Notes under the pieces: generated by a model
What the model saw: the letters and a program-made list of their open reading frames with translations, nothing else
Databases searched by the model: none
Told to the model about the DNA's origin: nothing
Assembly: GCA_036561005.1 (NCBI GenBank)
Contig: DATBQE010000217.1
Coordinates: 4,047 to 68,046, forward strand
Direction of reading: 5' to 3'
Length of the DNA stretch: 64,000 nt
Source: PKWO01 sp036561005
GTDB lineage: Bacteria; Pseudomonadota; Gammaproteobacteria; Burkholderiales; Burkholderiaceae_D
Shown here: positions 1-8,348 of the stretch, piece by piece
Layout: the number at the start of each line of letters is the position of its first letter
Numbering within the stretch: the stretch's first letter is position 1
Translations under genes and position numbers: made by a program

Positions 1-1
1 G

Positions 2-856
2 GGTTTCATCCGCGACATCCGCAAGATTCTCGCCGTGTTGCCGAAGAAACGGCAAAACCTGCTGTTCTCGGCCACCTTCTCCGACGAAATCAAGACACTC
101 GCCGACGGCTTGCTCAATGCGCCAGCCATGATCGAAGTGGCACGGCGCAATTCGACGGTGGAAATCATTGCCCAGAAAATCCATCCGGTCGATCGCGACA
201 AGAAGCATCCCTTGTTGGCGCACCTGATCAAGACTCATCAATGGACCCAGATCCTGGTGTTCACACGCACCAAGCACGGCGCCAACAAGCTGGTCGAGCA
301 ACTGGAAAAAGACGGCATCACCGGCATGGCAATCCACGGCAACAAGAGCCAGTCGGCGCGCACCAAGGCGCTGTCCGAGTTCAAGGAAGGCAAGCTGCAA
401 GTGCTGGTTGCTACCGACATCGCCGCACGCGGCATCGATATCGACCAATTGCCGCATGTGGTCAACTACGATTTGCCCAACGTGCCGGAAGACTATGTGC
501 ACCGCATCGGCCGCACCGGCCGCGCCGGCGCAACAGGCGAAGCGGTTTCGCTGGTTTGTGTCGACGAGCAAGACATGCTGCGCGACATCGAAAAACTCAT
601 CAAGCGTTCGCTGCCGAAGGAAATCGTACCGGGCTTTGAGCCTGATCCGAATGCGAAACCGCAACCAATCCAGCTGCGCAGCCAGAATGCGCCAGGCCGG
701 CGTCCTCAAGGCCGCAGCGGCAGTGGTGGCGGGGCAAAATCAGGCAGTACTTCGGCACCGGGGACAAAGCGGACGCAGGGACCAGCCAAGGCGCACGGCC
801 AGGCCAGTTCGTTCAAGCCGGCCGCACCGCACCGTTCCGGCGGACGCGGAAGGTGA
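2..856 (+). CDS. rhlE: ATP-dependent RNA helicase, RhlE type (5' end cut by window)
   Basis: C-terminal 284 codons of a DEAD-box helicase. The frame is open from base 2, so the true start and the Q, Walker A and DEAD motifs lie outside the window. Visible motifs in order are motif III (SAT), motif IV (LVFTRTK), motif V (ATDIAARGIDI) and motif VI (HRIGRTGRAG), which together form the RecA-like second domain. A basic Gly/Ser/Arg-rich tail of about 70 residues ends the protein, as in RhlE homologues where such tails bind RNA. Role by family: ATP-driven unwinding of short RNA duplexes in ribosome assembly or mRNA turnover in the cytoplasm. It converges on the next gene with about 40 bp between them. 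RhlE rather than DbpA/SrmB is a judgement from the motif context and tail, so the subfamily is less sure than the family. Confidence 0.9.
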   Translation, partial: GFIRDIRKILAVLPKKRQNLLFSATFSDEIKTLADGLLNAPAMIEVARRNSTVEIIAQKIHPVDRDKKHPLLAHLIKTHQWTQILVFTRTKHGANKLVEQLEKDGITGMAIHGNKSQSARTKALSEFKEGKLQVLVATDIAARGIDIDQLPHVVNYDLPNVPEDYVHRIGRTGRAGATGEAVSLVCVDEQDMLRDIEKLIKRSLPKEIVPGFEPDPNAKPQPIQLRSQNAPGRRPQGRSGSGGGAKSGSTSAPGTKRTQGPAKAHGQASSFKPAAPHRSGGRGR

Positions 857-896
857 TCGATAGCGGGCGGCAAGAATAGCCGGCCGCTACAAGTCG

Positions 897-2660
897 TCAC
901 ATGCAGGCGCGGTAAATTTCACCAATCGAAACCAGCTTGGCGCGCGCCTGCGCCACCCCATTGATCGGCAAGGGCACCATGCCCTGCTTGATCGCAATGG
1001 CTCGATATACGTCGCTCGCCACGCCTGCCCGCACTTGCTCGCGCAGCGCGTCGGACATGACCAGCAATTCGTAGATCGCGATCCTGCCCTTGAAGCCGGT
1101 TTGCCGGCAATGCGGGCAACCTGCGCCGCGATAAAACACCTCGTCCTCAGCCAACCCGAGATTCTTGCGCATGAGGGGCGGCACCTCTTCTTCGCATAGA
1201 CATTGATCGCAATTGCGCCTGATCAGGCGTTGCGCCAGCACGCCTATCACTGCTGAACGGATCATGTAGGGCGCTATGCCGATTTCCATCAGGCGCACCA
1301 GCGTGCTCGGTGCGTCATTGGTATGCAAAGTGCTGAAAACCAGGTGGCCGGTCAACGCGCTTTCTATCGCAATCTTGCAGGTCTCCACGTCGCGCATCTC
1401 GCCTATCATGATCACGTCAGGATCGTGGCGCAGGATGTGGCGCAAGGCTTGCGGAAAACCGAAGTCGATTTGCTGGTTGACCTGAATCTGCCGCGTGGAA
1501 GCCAGCTCGTACTCGATCGGGTCCTCGACCGTAATCACGTTGATGTTGGCGGCGCGCTCCACTGCCTGCAAGGCCGCATACAAGGTCGTGGATTTGCCCG
1601 ATCCGGTCGGTCCCGTCACCAGAACGATGCCGTAGCTGCGCCTTAGCAGATCGAGAAACATTTCCTTGTCGCGCTCGCCGAATCCGATCTCGTCAATCGA
1701 GCGCAGGCCTTCACTCTTGTTCAATACACGAATCACCACGCTTTCGCCGTATTGCACGGGAATGATGGAAATGCGCAGATCTATCGTTTGCGCCTCATCC
1801 TTGATACGTATGCGCCCATCCTGGCCCAGGCGATGTTCGGCAATATTGAGGCCCGACAAAATCTTGATGCGGCTGACCACAGCGGGCAGCAAGCCCCGGG
1901 AATACTGGCGTATGCTGACCAGGGCGCCGTCTATGCGATACAGTAACTCGAAATTCTTCTCGGCCGGCCGTATATGAATGTCGGAAGCATGCTGCGCAAT
2001 GGCATCGTGCAAAATCAAATTCACCAATTGCACCAGAGGCGCCTTGTTGGCAAGCTGTTCCGCATCTTTCCAGATGCGACTTTCATCGTTCGATGCATCG
2101 CCGGCCACCTCCAGCATGGCAAGATTCTGCGCATAGGCCGGCTCGCGGTACACCTTGTCAATCGCAATTTTGAGTTCGTCTTGCGCGGCAAGCACCAGGC
2201 GAAGCGGGCGACCTACCGTAAAACGCAGGAGCTCCAGATCAACGCTCGGCGGCAGGCTGTGCACTGCGATCACCACCGTGTCGCCGTCAAACATCAACGG
2301 CAAAGCATCCAGCGCATGCGCGAGGTCGGCCGAAATCAATGCGCTCGCATGCGGATCAATGTCGAACTCGGTCAGGCTCACGCGCGGCACGTCAAGTTCG
2401 CTAATCAAGGCTCGATTGACCGCCGCCGGTGTGGCGGCGCCCATTTCAACCAATATGTCGCCCAACCGCTTGCCCGGCGCGGTGCGTTGCATGTGCAAAG
2501 CCTCGCGCAACGCGACAGCCGTAATGGCATCGTCGTTGAGCAGATTTTGCCCAATCTTGTGATGGTCGGTCATATGGCGGCTCAATAATTCGCCCAACTC
2601 TTTTCCGTTGCGCGCGACCAGAGACTCCCCCTGCGCGGGGATTCGATGTACGGATATCAT
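897..2660 (-). CDS. GspE/PilB-family secretion or pilus ATPase
   Basis: 587-residue type II secretion/type IV pilus assembly ATPase. An N-terminal MshE-type region (about residues 60-170; signature RLGDILVEMG) precedes the ATPase core. The core has Walker A GPTGSGKS at 350-357, an Asp box (VEDPIEY, about 378-384), Walker B (DVIMIGEMRD, about 415-424), a His box (STLHTND) and a zinc-type tetra-cysteine set C484, C487, C515, C518. By family it is a cytoplasmic hexamer that powers pseudopilus or pilus extension; MshEN domains of this class can bind c-di-GMP. No other secretion or pilus gene is next to it, so it is a solitary copy and its partner machine cannot be named. The start at 2660 lacks an obvious ribosome binding site; Met30 is an alternative. 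Confidence 0.88.
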   Translation of the reverse strand: MISVHRIPAQGESLVARNGKELGELLSRHMTDHHKIGQNLLNDDAITAVALREALHMQRTAPGKRLGDILVEMGAATPAAVNRALISELDVPRVSLTEFDIDPHASALISADLAHALDALPLMFDGDTVVIAVHSLPPSVDLELLRFTVGRPLRLVLAAQDELKIAIDKVYREPAYAQNLAMLEVAGDASNDESRIWKDAEQLANKAPLVQLVNLILHDAIAQHASDIHIRPAEKNFELLYRIDGALVSIRQYSRGLLPAVVSRIKILSGLNIAEHRLGQDGRIRIKDEAQTIDLRISIIPVQYGESVVIRVLNKSEGLRSIDEIGFGERDKEMFLDLLRRSYGIVLVTGPTGSGKSTTLYAALQAVERAANINVITVEDPIEYELASTRQIQVNQQIDFGFPQALRHILRHDPDVIMIGEMRDVETCKIAIESALTGHLVFSTLHTNDAPSTLVRLMEIGIAPYMIRSAVIGVLAQRLIRRNCDQCLCEEEVPPLMRKNLGLAEDEVFYRGAGCPHCRQTGFKGRIAIYELLVMSDALREQVRAGVASDVYRAIAIKQGMVPLPINGVAQARAKLVSIGEIYRACM

Positions 2661-3000
2661 ATTTTTATATTTTGTAAATCAACACCAGGCTCGGACACCG
2701 AACCGCCACAGCCACCGGACGGAAGCCATGAAAGCTCGAATTCCAATACAAGATTACAGGAATCGTGTTTCGGTAAATTGATGTGAATCAACCAGCAGCC
2801 GAATTCGGGCCTTCAGGCCCAACTTCGGGCCGGACCAGTGAAATATCCGGGTTAGATATGCACGACAATCTCGCTTAGAATTGAGGGCGCCTTTGAAATT
2901 GCGGCGTACGGCTCAGTCGCCGACGTTACAGGTCCGCTGTTGATGAAATTGCCAGACCGCCAGCATATTTTGAGCACTCCTCTCAATGTAAATATCGAAA
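2661..3000. other. Intergenic region between divergent genes
   Basis: About 340 bases between the minus-strand ATPase and the plus-strand eCIS-cargo-like gene, so both promoters should lie here. I see one short hairpin (GGGCC-TTCA-GGCCC near 2810) with a further CGGGCC just after it, and an AT-rich stretch directly before the ATPase start. I recognise no clear sigma-70 promoter, repeat boundary or RNA gene. Confidence 0.5.
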
Positions 3001-3792
3001 ATGGCCACTCACGCCGACAAGGAACCGAAAAGCCAGCCCAGCCCAGCCGTGAACTCCCGTGGCGGAAGTGACGCCGCGCTGCATTTCGTCGACAATCGCG
3101 CGGAGGCGACGGCGCAAAGACGGCGGCAGGACAAGGTGGATGACAGTGCCCAGGTGAAGCAGCAGGCAACGACGAATCGTATCCTGCAATGGAGGCAAGC
3201 CGTTCCGCTTGCCGGGCCGGCATTTGGGAAGAGCATGATCGCGCAACTGGTTTCGAAAAGAGGGCCGGCGGGCACCGATATCGAGGTCACTGAAATCCCT
3301 GATGGCTATGTGCCAGGCTGCCTGGACAGCGTGGATGGCGTCGTAAAATTCTACCGCCGCAGCGATGGCATTACCGAGGGGTGGAACGATACCGACCTGT
3401 TTTATACCGTGGATGAAGGAAATCTGGTGCAACTCACCACGGAGACCGTCAATACTCATTGGGACCAGAAATACCCAAATTTCGCAAAAGCGAGTGGCCC
3501 CGACTGGACAAGAAATTGCGAGGAATACGCAACCGGAGGCGGTGAACCAGGCACCAAATTGGGCGACTATACCAATGCCGAGCAACTCGACGCATTGCTA
3601 GGCGGGAATGGCAGCTACGTACTCCATTTGAGCTACCACTGGATGAAAGTGGAGAAAACGGGGGCTGATGCATTCACCATCCGTCAGAAAGATGGTGAAA
3701 GCGCCGTCTACACTAAGAATTTCAACAAAGCCGACGTGTTGGAATACATCCTGGGCATAAGATCGGCCGGCGGCGCGGTACATCGAGGCTGA
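3001..3792 (+). CDS. Orphan eCIS-cargo-like protein with putative Cys/His catalytic C-terminal domain
   Basis: 263 residues, no signal peptide. Residues 29-54 (FVDNRAEATAQRR, then VDDSAQVKQ) closely match the leader motif FxDNRPEAxAQRxLQ...NSPQVKQ that I know from proteins encoded with extracellular contractile injection systems, often fused to DUF4157 or toxin domains. Here the leader is followed by a separate domain from about residue 92. That domain has C173 in RNCEEYA and H213 in SYHWMKV, with D231 downstream, the spacing expected of a papain-like Cys-His enzyme. The catalytic reading is inference. An in-frame stop lies just upstream (2989), so ATG 3001 is the first possible start; its ribosome binding site is poor. 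Neighbours are a pilus-type ATPase and mutS; there are no tube, sheath or baseplate genes in the window. The leader match is the firm part; function is unknown. Confidence 0.7.
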   Translation: MATHADKEPKSQPSPAVNSRGGSDAALHFVDNRAEATAQRRRQDKVDDSAQVKQQATTNRILQWRQAVPLAGPAFGKSMIAQLVSKRGPAGTDIEVTEIPDGYVPGCLDSVDGVVKFYRRSDGITEGWNDTDLFYTVDEGNLVQLTTETVNTHWDQKYPNFAKASGPDWTRNCEEYATGGGEPGTKLGDYTNAEQLDALLGGNGSYVLHLSYHWMKVEKTGADAFTIRQKDGESAVYTKNFNKADVLEYILGIRSAGGAVHRG

Positions 3793-3989
3793 GTCGGATA
3801 ACGCGCAGAGCCTGGCAAACCGGTGGGTCGCGCCCCTATTCTCCGTCGGAATCAAAACGCCTCCGCGCCGTGATCGAAGCGGGCTCACCGCAACCGCCAA
3901 TTCCATGCGTCCGACGATGGCTCATTTAGCGTCCTACCGCACAAGGTATGCTACATTCACGCCGGAACAGCCAGACAAAGCAAAATAAG

Positions 3990-6638
3990 ATGGAAAAAGA
4001 CAGCGCACAAAAACTTTCCCCCATGATGGTCCAGTACCACGGCATCAAGGCCGAGCACCCGGACACGCTGGTGTTTTACCGCATGGGCGATTTCTATGAG
4101 CTGTTTTTTGAAGATGCGCAAAAAGCGGCGCGCCTGCTCGGTATTACGCTGACAGCGCGCGGCACTGCCAATGGCGCGCCGATCCCGATGGCGGGCATAC
4201 CCTTCCATTCGGTCGATCAATACCTCGCGAAATTGGTCAAACTTGGCGAGTCGGTAGCGATTTGCGAACAGATCGGCGACCCGGCGACCAGCAAGGGGCC
4301 GGTTGAACGCAAGGTGCTGCGCGTAGTGACGCCGGGAACGCTGACCGATGCCGACTTGCTGCCGGAAAAAGCCGAGCGGCCATTATTGGCCCTTTACAGT
4401 ACATCGCAGCGCAAGAGCACCGCGATAGGTCTGGCCTGGCTCTCGATGGCGAGCGGCGTGTTGAAGCTGATGGAATTCACGGACGAAGCCAAGGCTGCGG
4501 AAACGCGCTTGCGCCAGGAACTGGAGCGCATCGGCCCGGCCGAATTGCTGGCATCGGAAAGTTTGGGCGAAGCTTTGCGCCTGGCCGTTCCCGGCAAGAT
4601 CACGGCCGTGCCGGAGTGGCATTTCGATGCCACGCATGGAGAAAAGGCGCTGCTCGCCCAGTTGAACGTTTCGACGCTTTCGGGCTTCGGCGCGCAAGGC
4701 ATGAATGCTGCCGTTGGTGCTGCAGGGGCACTGTTGCGTTATGCGCAATCAACTCAGGGCAAGGGCCTGCAGCATGTGCGCACGCTGACGGTCGAATCCG
4801 AAAGCGAATTTATCGGGCTCGATGCCGCCACCCGGCGCAACCTGGAATTGACGGAGACCCTGCGCGCGCAAAACGGCAGCGACGTTGGCCCGACATTATT
4901 TTCCCTGCTCGATCATTGCCGCACGGCCATGGGCTCGCGCCTGTTGCGCCATTGGTTGCACCACGCGGGGCGTGATCAATCCATCGCACAAGCGCGTCAC
5001 GCGGCGCTCGGTGCGCTGTTGCGCGCCGACGCCTGCTCGGGCCTTGCCGGCGCGCTCTCTGCGGTGCCGGACATCGAACGCATCACCACGCGCATTGCCC
5101 TGTTTTCGGCGCGCCCGCGCGACTTGGCGGGCTTGCGCGCCGGGCTGCAGCAACTGCCTTCGCTGCGCAACTATGTGGCGATGTGCAGCAAGGATAGCGA
5201 TGCCCCCCTGCTCACGGCGACGCATGAAGCACTGGCGACGCCGGTCGAATGCCTGGACTTGCTCGAAGGCGCAATTGCACTGGAACCGGCCAATATGGTG
5301 CGCGACGGTGGCGTGATCGCGCGCGGCTATGATGCCGATCTCGACGAATTGCGCGGCCTGTCGGAAAACGCAGGGCAATATCTGATCGACATGGAAACGC
5401 GCGAACGCGCACGCACCGGCATTGCCAACCTGCGCGTCGAATACAACAAGGTGCACGGCTTCTATATCGAAGTCACGCACGGCCAGACCGACAAGGTACC
5501 GGACGACTATCGCCGGCGCCAGACGCTCAAGAATGCGGAACGCTACATCACGCCGGAGTTGAAGGCATTCGAAGACAAAGCCCTGTCGGCACAAGAGCGC
5601 GCGTTGTCGCGTGAAAAATACCTTTACGAACAGGTGCTGCAGGTGTTGGCCGCACATATCGACGCACTGCAGCGCATTGCCCGATCCATTGCCCAGCTCG
5701 ATACCCTGGTGGCGCTGGCCGAGCATGCGCAACGCAACAACTGGTGCGCGCCGCGCCTGATTGCCGAGCCGTCCATTTCTATCGAACAGGGACGCCACCC
5801 GGTGGTGGAAAACCATATCGAGCGCTTCATTGCGAACGATTGCGAACTCAATACCGAACGCAAATTGCTGTTGATCACCGGACCGAACATGGGCGGTAAA
5901 TCGACCTACATGCGCCAGGTCGCCCTGATCACGCTGCTGGCCTACGTCGGTAGCTATGTACCGGCAACATCGGCCACCATCGGCCCAATCGACAAGATTT
6001 TCACACGTATCGGCGCGGCCGACGATCTGGCGGGCGGGCGCTCGACCTTCATGGTCGAGATGACCGAATCGGCCGCTATCCTGAATGGCGCCACCGAGCA
6101 TTCGCTGGTGCTGATGGATGAAGTCGGGCGCGGCACCTCGACCTTCGACGGCCTGGCGCTGGCCTGGGCCATCGCGCGGCAGCTGATCGACGTCACGCGC
6201 AGCTATACGTTGTTCGCCACCCATTATTTCGAGCTGACACAATTGCCGGACGTGCATCCGAGCGCGGCCAATGTTCACCTCTCTGCAGTGGAGCACAAGG
6301 ACAGCATTGTGTTCCTGCACGCAGTGCAGCCCGGCCCTGCGTCGCAGAGCTATGGCTTGCAGGTGGCGCAACTGGCCGGCGTGCCGCAGCAGGTGATACG
6401 TGCAGCGCGCAAGCACCTGGCGGCGCTGGAAGCGCACTCTGTGCAGTCGACACCGCAATTCGATCTGTTTGCCGCGCCGGGGTTCATACCGACCGAGGCC
6501 GAGGAACCGCTATCTGCAGCAGAAAACCCCAAACACTTGGCCTTGGTTGACGCCATCGACGCGATCGATCCAGATGCGCTGACCCCGCGCGAGGCGCTGG
6601 AAGCCTTATACCGTTTGAAGCAATTGAATCTCGCATGA
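3990..6638 (+). CDS. mutS: DNA mismatch repair protein MutS
   Basis: 882 residues, the usual length. The mismatch-sensing Phe-x-Glu motif is present in the N-terminal domain (GDFYELF, about residues 36-42). The C-terminal ABC-type ATPase has Walker A GPNMGGKST (about 630), signature STFMVEM, Walker B LVLMDEVGRGTST (about 705) and the His of ATHYFELT. MutS dimers bind base-base mismatches and small loops in DNA and recruit MutL. I start it at the ATG giving MEKDSAQK, because conserved MutS homology (SPMMVQYHGIKAEHP) begins right after it; the open frame extends 14 codons further upstream from ATG 3948 but that part has no family resemblance. The downstream gene overlaps its stop codon by 4 bases. 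Confidence 0.97.
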   Translation: MEKDSAQKLSPMMVQYHGIKAEHPDTLVFYRMGDFYELFFEDAQKAARLLGITLTARGTANGAPIPMAGIPFHSVDQYLAKLVKLGESVAICEQIGDPATSKGPVERKVLRVVTPGTLTDADLLPEKAERPLLALYSTSQRKSTAIGLAWLSMASGVLKLMEFTDEAKAAETRLRQELERIGPAELLASESLGEALRLAVPGKITAVPEWHFDATHGEKALLAQLNVSTLSGFGAQGMNAAVGAAGALLRYAQSTQGKGLQHVRTLTVESESEFIGLDAATRRNLELTETLRAQNGSDVGPTLFSLLDHCRTAMGSRLLRHWLHHAGRDQSIAQARHAALGALLRADACSGLAGALSAVPDIERITTRIALFSARPRDLAGLRAGLQQLPSLRNYVAMCSKDSDAPLLTATHEALATPVECLDLLEGAIALEPANMVRDGGVIARGYDADLDELRGLSENAGQYLIDMETRERARTGIANLRVEYNKVHGFYIEVTHGQTDKVPDDYRRRQTLKNAERYITPELKAFEDKALSAQERALSREKYLYEQVLQVLAAHIDALQRIARSIAQLDTLVALAEHAQRNNWCAPRLIAEPSISIEQGRHPVVENHIERFIANDCELNTERKLLLITGPNMGGKSTYMRQVALITLLAYVGSYVPATSATIGPIDKIFTRIGAADDLAGGRSTFMVEMTESAAILNGATEHSLVLMDEVGRGTSTFDGLALAWAIARQLIDVTRSYTLFATHYFELTQLPDVHPSAANVHLSAVEHKDSIVFLHAVQPGPASQSYGLQVAQLAGVPQQVIRAARKHLAALEAHSVQSTPQFDLFAAPGFIPTEAEEPLSAAENPKHLALVDAIDAIDPDALTPREALEALYRLKQLNLA

Positions 6639-7579
6639 AACCTCATCACGTTTGCGCACTGCTGGGCGCACTCATTTTGTCGGCCGCGCCGGTCGGCGCC
6701 ATGGCATCGGATTTTGCATTCGGCGTTATCGGCCAGACTATCGTCACACCGAACGACAGTGCGCCGCTTGCGCAAGCCATCATGGAGAGCGACGCGGATA
6801 ATCTCGCGTTCGTCGTGGCTGACGGGTTCAAGCGCGCCGACGAGAGCTGCAGCGACGACTTCTATCAGCAACGCTATAACGTGCTCGCCAATGCCAAGAA
6901 CGGCTTGATCCTTGCGCTCGCGGCCGGCGACTGGAGCGAGTGCAAAACCGCAGCGGGTCGGGCTGACGGCATCGAACGCCTGAACCGTTTGCGCGAGCTG
7001 TTTTTCTCCGATGAATTCTCGCTCGGCGCCAGCAAGATACCGCTGTTGCGCCAATCAATCACGCCCAAGTTTCGCAGCTATACGGAAAACGCGCGCTGGG
7101 AAGTCGGCAACATCGTCTTCACAGCCTTCAATCTGCCGGCAGGCAACAACCGCTATCGCACCGAAGCCGGCCGCAACAGCGAATTCGAAGACCGCGCCAT
7201 CGCCACACGCGAATGGCTGCGCCGAACATTCAACACTGCAGCACTGAGAAAGTCCGCCGGCATCGTGCTCATTTGCGACGGCGATCCATTCGTCAAGAAC
7301 GGACAAGCACGTCTATTCGAAAGCAATGCGAGGCGTGACGGTTATGCCGAAGTCAGGCAGCAACTGACGACACTAGCGGCGAAGTTTCCCGGCAAGGTGC
7401 TGCTGATCCACAATCGGACAGACACGAAGGCGCTCCACACAGACAAGATCACATGGCGCGGCAATATGGGGGAGTTGGAAGTGGATGCAGGATGGGTGAA
7501 GGTCTCAGTGAGAACGGGTACTCCGGCACTATTTACCGCCAAACCGGGCGACACGCAAAGTCCCATGCAACCACAGTAG
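6635..7579 (+). CDS. Secreted protein of unknown function, translationally coupled to mutS
   Basis: 314 residues with a clear Sec signal peptide (hydrophobic stretch to about residue 21, cleavage likely after AMA at 24). Its ATG overlaps the mutS stop (ATGA), so it is probably co-translated with mutS. The mature protein has segments that recall calcineurin-like phosphoesterase folds (FAFGVIGQT at the start, a strand VLICDGDPF, then VLLIHNRTD and a late WRGNMGELEV), but the canonical GDxxD, GNHD and HxH metal motifs are not intact. I therefore do not assign an activity. Two Cys pairs could form disulfides in the periplasm. No membrane segment follows the signal peptide. The coupling with mutS may only reflect transcription. 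Confidence 0.75.
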   Translation: MKPHHVCALLGALILSAAPVGAMASDFAFGVIGQTIVTPNDSAPLAQAIMESDADNLAFVVADGFKRADESCSDDFYQQRYNVLANAKNGLILALAAGDWSECKTAAGRADGIERLNRLRELFFSDEFSLGASKIPLLRQSITPKFRSYTENARWEVGNIVFTAFNLPAGNNRYRTEAGRNSEFEDRAIATREWLRRTFNTAALRKSAGIVLICDGDPFVKNGQARLFESNARRDGYAEVRQQLTTLAAKFPGKVLLIHNRTDTKALHTDKITWRGNMGELEVDAGWVKVSVRTGTPALFTAKPGDTQSPMQPQ

Positions 7580-7618
7580 CCGGTGTTTCTGAGCGCCCAA
7601 ACGGCGGCTTACGTTTTG

Positions 7619-7648
7619 CTCCCCTCACCCGCAGGCGGGAAAGGGGAG
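7619..7648. terminator. Nested GC hairpin between convergent genes
   Basis: Outer stem CTCCCC/GGGGAG and inner stem CCCGC/GCGGG around a 2-base loop lie between the convergent ends of the mutS-coupled gene and slyD. There is no strong T tract, so termination is plausible, not certain. The same CTCCCC...GCGGG theme recurs in the long palindrome at 58.9-59.25 kb, suggesting a dispersed repeat family. Confidence 0.45.
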
Positions 7649-7673
7649 AAGAACAAAATTGGCTAAATAATAC

Positions 7674-8213
7674 TTAGTGTAATGGATGGGTGCGGTAGTG
7701 ATCGCCCTCACCTTCATCGTCCGCCTCGCCATGATGATGGCCGTGGGCACCATGCACATGCTGGTGCGCGACTTCTTCGTCGCTTGCAGCACGCACTTCC
7801 GTCACGTTCAATTCGAAACGCAAGGCGATACCGGCGAGAGGGTGGTTGCCATCGAGCACGACCTTGTCGTCGGCGATATCGGTCACGGTGAATATCAGGC
7901 TCTCTTCGCCCTCTTCTCCGTCAGGCATGCCTTCGAACTGCATGCCGACTTCCAGCGGTGTCGGCAAGCGATTGCGCGGCTCGACCTTGACCAGGTTGGC
8001 ATCGTATTCACCGAACGCATCGTCCGGATCAACCTGGATTGTGGCGGAATAACCAGCTTCCTTGCCATCGAGGGCTTCTTCGATCTTGGGCAGGGTGTTC
8101 TCATAGCCACCGTGCAGGTAGACCATGGGTTCGCGGCTTTCTTCGATCAGATTGCCTTGCGCATCTGATAGCTTGTAGTGCACAGTCACTACAGTGTTTT
8201 TGGCAATCTTCAT
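7674..8213 (-). CDS. slyD: FKBP-type peptidyl-prolyl isomerase SlyD
   Basis: 179 residues. The FKBP domain starts at once (KNTVVTVHYKLSD) and holds the inserted chaperone flap of the SlyD class (about residues 65-130). The tail after about residue 149 is rich in His, Asp and Glu (HVHGAHGHHHGE), the nickel-binding C-terminus that in Escherichia coli delivers Ni to hydrogenase; no hydrogenase is nearby, so folding chaperone and metal storage are the safer roles. Reaction: cis-trans isomerisation of X-Pro bonds in the cytoplasm. The start is the ATG giving MKIAKN, because AAAGGAA lies 6-7 bases upstream; a longer open frame has no such signal. It is divergent from roxA. Confidence 0.93.
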   Translation of the reverse strand: MKIAKNTVVTVHYKLSDAQGNLIEESREPMVYLHGGYENTLPKIEEALDGKEAGYSATIQVDPDDAFGEYDANLVKVEPRNRLPTPLEVGMQFEGMPDGEEGEESLIFTVTDIADDKVVLDGNHPLAGIALRFELNVTEVRAASDEEVAHQHVHGAHGHHHGEADDEGEGDHYRTHPLH

Positions 8214-8337
8214 CGGGATTCCTTTCAATAATCCGCAGATTATACCCGTCCGACAAGGCAATTTGTTTTGGCATGGGGAAAAGCATTCGTCCGGCCAATC
8301 GACCTGCTCCGAAGCCGGGCCGATTTTGAATTCGGCT

Positions 8338-8343
8338 TATAAT
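8338..8343 (+). promoter_or_regulatory. Perfect -10 box directly before roxA (possible leaderless start)
   Basis: TATAAT lies only 5 bases before the roxA ATG at 8349. Transcription from it would begin about 7 bases downstream, at or within the start codon, and no Shine-Dalgarno sequence is present. A good -35 box is not visible 16-18 bases upstream, so promoter use is unproven. Confidence 0.4.
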
Positions 8344-8348
8344 GCCTC

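Noticed and set aside
4896..6458. 520-codon minus-strand frame across mutS
   Set aside because: Antisense to all core MutS motifs; composition is Arg/His/Gln-rich as in shadow frames.
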